This document shows positions 4,323 to 6,228 of a stretch of DNA of 6,228 nucleotides, piece after piece (within the stretch, counting starts at the first letter, position 1; the number at the start of each line of letters is the position of its first letter). Source of the stretch: a bacterium (GTDB lineage: Bacteria > UBA9089); assembly GCA_003485015.1 (NCBI GenBank), contig DNCN01000181.1, positions 1-6,228 on the forward strand. Direction: 5' to 3'. The notes below the pieces were generated by a model. That model was given only the letters and a program-made list of their open reading frames with translations, had not been told where the DNA came from and made no database searches. The position numbers were made by a program, and so were the translations under genes.

Positions 4323-5636
4323 CTATTTGGAGAACATCTCCAGTAGTCTATTTATAGTCTCCTCATAATCCGCCCTCTCCCAGATGCCCTGGACAAGGAA
4401 TTCGTTTACCTGTTCAATCATACTGATAGCATAGTCGATCTTAGGGTTAGATCCCTTGACATAGGCGCCAATATTGATCAGATCCTGGGCGTCGCGGATG
4501 GTGGCTAGAACCTCCCTTAGTCTCCTTCCAGCCTGCTCGTGCGAGGGTGGGACGATATCGATCATCAATCGGGAGACACTCTCTAAGACATCTATAGCTG
4601 GATAATGGCTCTTGGTCGCCAGTTCTCTCGAAAGGACGATATGACCATCGACGATGGCACGGACATTATCGGCAATCGGTTCATTCATATCATCGGAGTC
4701 GACTAAAACAGTATAGAGGGCCGTGATACTACCAGTAGAGGAAGTACCACTCCTTTCCAAAAGACGTGGAAGAAGCGTAAAGACAGAAGGGGTAAATCCT
4801 CGCTGGGCCGGGGGTTCACCAATGGCTAAGCCAATCTCCCTCTGGGAACGGGCAAACCGTGTCACAGAATCCAGCATCAGCATGACATCATAACCGCGAT
4901 CCCGAAAGTATTCGGCAATAGTGTGGGCAGTAAAGGCACCCCGGAGTCTTTCGAGCGGAGGCTTATCACCTGTAGCCACAATCAGGACAGATCTAGCCAA
5001 ACCCTCCTCTCCAAGATCCTTCTCCATGAAGTCCCGAACCTCTCTTCCGCGTTCACCAATTAAGGCAATGACGTTTACCTCAGCTGAAGTAAAACGAGCT
5101 ACCATACCCATTAAGGTGCTCTTACCCACGCCACTCCCCGAGAAGATGCCAAAACGCTGACCCCGACCAACGGTAAGGGTGGCATCAATTGCCCGGATAC
5201 CAAGCTGCAAGACCTCACTCACCCTACGCCTGGTCAAGGGATCAGGTGGTAGATTGGTAATGGGATACTCCGTCTGATATTCCAATGGCCCTTTGCCATC
5301 GATGGGATCACCAAGTCCATCCAAGATACGACCTCGAAGCCCCTCACCCACCTTGATCATCAAAGGAGAACCTGTAGCTATAACCTCACAACCTGGACCA
5401 ATTCCCCTCATCTCTCCAATAGGCATAAGGAGGGTCTTATTATCCCGAAAACCGACCACCTCAGTCTTTATAGTTCTACCTTCATCCGGTATACGAATCA
5501 AGCAAACCTCGCCAATACTGGCTGGTGGGCCATCAGCCTCAATGACCAGTCCTATTACCTGACGGACCCGTCCACCAAGGCGGATGGGATCTATCTCATC
5601 GAGTCTCAACCGACATCTTTCAACTAAGGTCGGCAT
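4323..5636 (-). CDS. fliI: Flagellar type III export ATPase FliI
   Basis: Cytoplasmic ATPase that energises substrate loading at the flagellar export gate; it works as a hexamer with FliH and FliJ. With the start chosen here (ATG at 5636) it has 437 residues, the normal length. The N-terminal beta-barrel domain covers about 15-85, including GGRVRQVIG (21-29). Walker A is SGSGVGKST (166-174), the catalytic glutamate is E195 in GERGREV (194-200), and Walker B is LMLDSVTR (253-260). GEPPAQRGFTPSVF (273-286) and LPRLLERSG (289-297) are type III ATPase signatures. The frame stays open to an ATG at 5678, but those 14 extra residues are not family-like and overlap fliH by 59 bp. The start at 5636 overlaps fliH by only 17 bp, with purine-rich AGGAG/GAGG sequence upstream. 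This suggests translational coupling to fliH. Confidence 0.97.
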   Translation of the reverse strand: MPTLVERCRLRLDEIDPIRLGGRVRQVIGLVIEADGPPASIGEVCLIRIPDEGRTIKTEVVGFRDNKTLLMPIGEMRGIGPGCEVIATGSPLMIKVGEGLRGRILDGLGDPIDGKGPLEYQTEYPITNLPPDPLTRRRVSEVLQLGIRAIDATLTVGRGQRFGIFSGSGVGKSTLMGMVARFTSAEVNVIALIGERGREVRDFMEKDLGEEGLARSVLIVATGDKPPLERLRGAFTAHTIAEYFRDRGYDVMLMLDSVTRFARSQREIGLAIGEPPAQRGFTPSVFTLLPRLLERSGTSSTGSITALYTVLVDSDDMNEPIADNVRAIVDGHIVLSRELATKSHYPAIDVLESVSRLMIDIVPPSHEQAGRRLREVLATIRDAQDLINIGAYVKGSNPKIDYAISMIEQVNEFLVQGIWERADYEETINRLLEMFSK

Positions 5637-6228
5637 CTCCTCTTCTCTCTCCTTCCTTTGCTGTCTGCAAAAGGCCATCCCTTATCTCTTCGAGTTGGGT
5701 TGAGATAGTAGCATCGACCGATCCAAAATCGGTCTCAATTCGACAGCCTCCACGTTCAATACTTGAATCCTCTTTAAAAGTAATCATCCTCAATCCTTTG
5801 GTCTGGGATAGAAATTCATCTTTGTGGGCCTTGACAATCTCAAGATCTTCCATATTGATCCTGATAGTAATCTCCTCTTTGCCCATCAACCTCTTGAGGG
5901 CATCCTTAACTGTAGCTACTACCACCCCTCTATCCCCTTTAACCTCTTGTCTGATTATCTTTTCGGCTACTAGGACAGCCAGATCTACAATCTCAAGTTC
6001 GGCGGATTTGAGGATCTCATCGTGTCTCTCTTTGGCTGAATTCAGAATCCCTTCTATCTTCTTTAAAACCTGCATCCTCTCTTCCCTGCCCTCTTCATAT
6101 CCTGCCTCCTGTCCAACCCTTCGACCCTCATCCTCAGCCAGTCTCTTCGTCTCTTCTAATTTGGTCTTTGCCTGGTTCTCTGCCTCTTTGATGATCCTTG
6201 CCGCTTCAACTTTAGCTCTATCGATAAT
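5620..6228 (-). CDS. fliH: Flagellar assembly protein FliH (5' end beyond window)
   Basis: Cytoplasmic regulator and anchor of the FliI ATPase, binding FliI and the C-ring protein FliN. The frame is open to the window edge, giving 202 visible residues without the N-terminus. An ATG at 6075 lies inside the gene and should not be taken as the start, since the coding pattern continues upstream. The visible N-part is charged helix, then a GxxxG series with glycines at visible residues 35, 39, 43 and 47, a known FliH hallmark. The C-terminal part has the family signature RGGCRIETDFGSVDATI at about 158-174 and then QLEEIRDGL. The central part (about 74-140) fits the FliH/YscL/V-ATPase E-subunit fold. 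It overlaps fliI by 17 bp at its 3' end. Confidence 0.94.
   Translation of the reverse strand: MIDRAKVEAARIIKEAENQAKTKLEETKRLAEDEGRRVGQEAGYEEGREERMQVLKKIEGILNSAKERHDEILKSAELEIVDLAVLVAEKIIRQEVKGDRGVVVATVKDALKRLMGKEEITIRINMEDLEIVKAHKDEFLSQTKGLRMITFKEDSSIERGGCRIETDFGSVDATISTQLEEIRDGLLQTAKEGERRGDADLS

Noticed and set aside
5620..6075. fliH starting at the ATG at 6075
   Set aside because: The frame is open to the window edge, and the upstream codons encode FliH-like charged helix and the GxxxG series. A start at 6075 would delete these.

Overview
This window is a piece of a bacterial flagellar gene cluster, with every confident gene on the minus strand. From high to low coordinates the order is fliH (5' end beyond the window), fliI, fliJ, a small lytic transglycosylase, a membrane-anchored coiled-coil protein with a MotE/FlbB-like C-terminus, a Rho-independent terminator, an AT-rich gap of about 850 bp, and the hook protein gene flgE (3' end beyond the window). 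flgE fills positions 1-1796 as one open frame without a stop. The visible part of fliH also reaches the window edge, well upstream of its first internal ATG.

The organism cannot be named from this sequence. A periplasm-type lytic transglycosylase and a MotE/FlbB-like protein suggest a motile bacterium with a diderm-type flagellum. From general knowledge, the order fliH-fliI-fliJ-(flbB/motE)-(fliK-flgD)-flgE is seen in spirochaetes and several other phyla. The protein sequences look deep-branching rather than enterobacterial. The genes have moderate base composition, while the gap is clearly AT-richer.

Layout: 5620-6228 fliH, 4323-5636 fliI, 3825-4292 fliJ, 3247-3789 transglycosylase and 2647-3216 the MotE/FlbB-like gene form one tight operon. 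Spacings are 30-35 bp and fliH overlaps fliI. The operon ends at a hairpin plus T-tract at 2549-2587. The gap 1797-2646 contains no convincing gene. The fliK and flgD genes often found at this point are absent. Instead the gap holds three full copies, plus a split or remnant fourth, of a two-box repeat. One box folds as a hairpin whose base changes keep pairing only when it is read on the minus strand, the strand of flgE.

How the genes work together: FliH, FliI and FliJ form the soluble ATPase complex of the flagellar type III export apparatus. The transglycosylase probably opens peptidoglycan for rod passage. The MotE/FlbB-like protein probably belongs to the membrane/periplasmic motor periphery. 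FlgE is exported by the apparatus and polymerises into the hook. The terminator and long leader imply that flgE is transcribed or regulated separately from the export genes. The repeated RNA-like element in that leader is the most interesting unexplained feature of the window.
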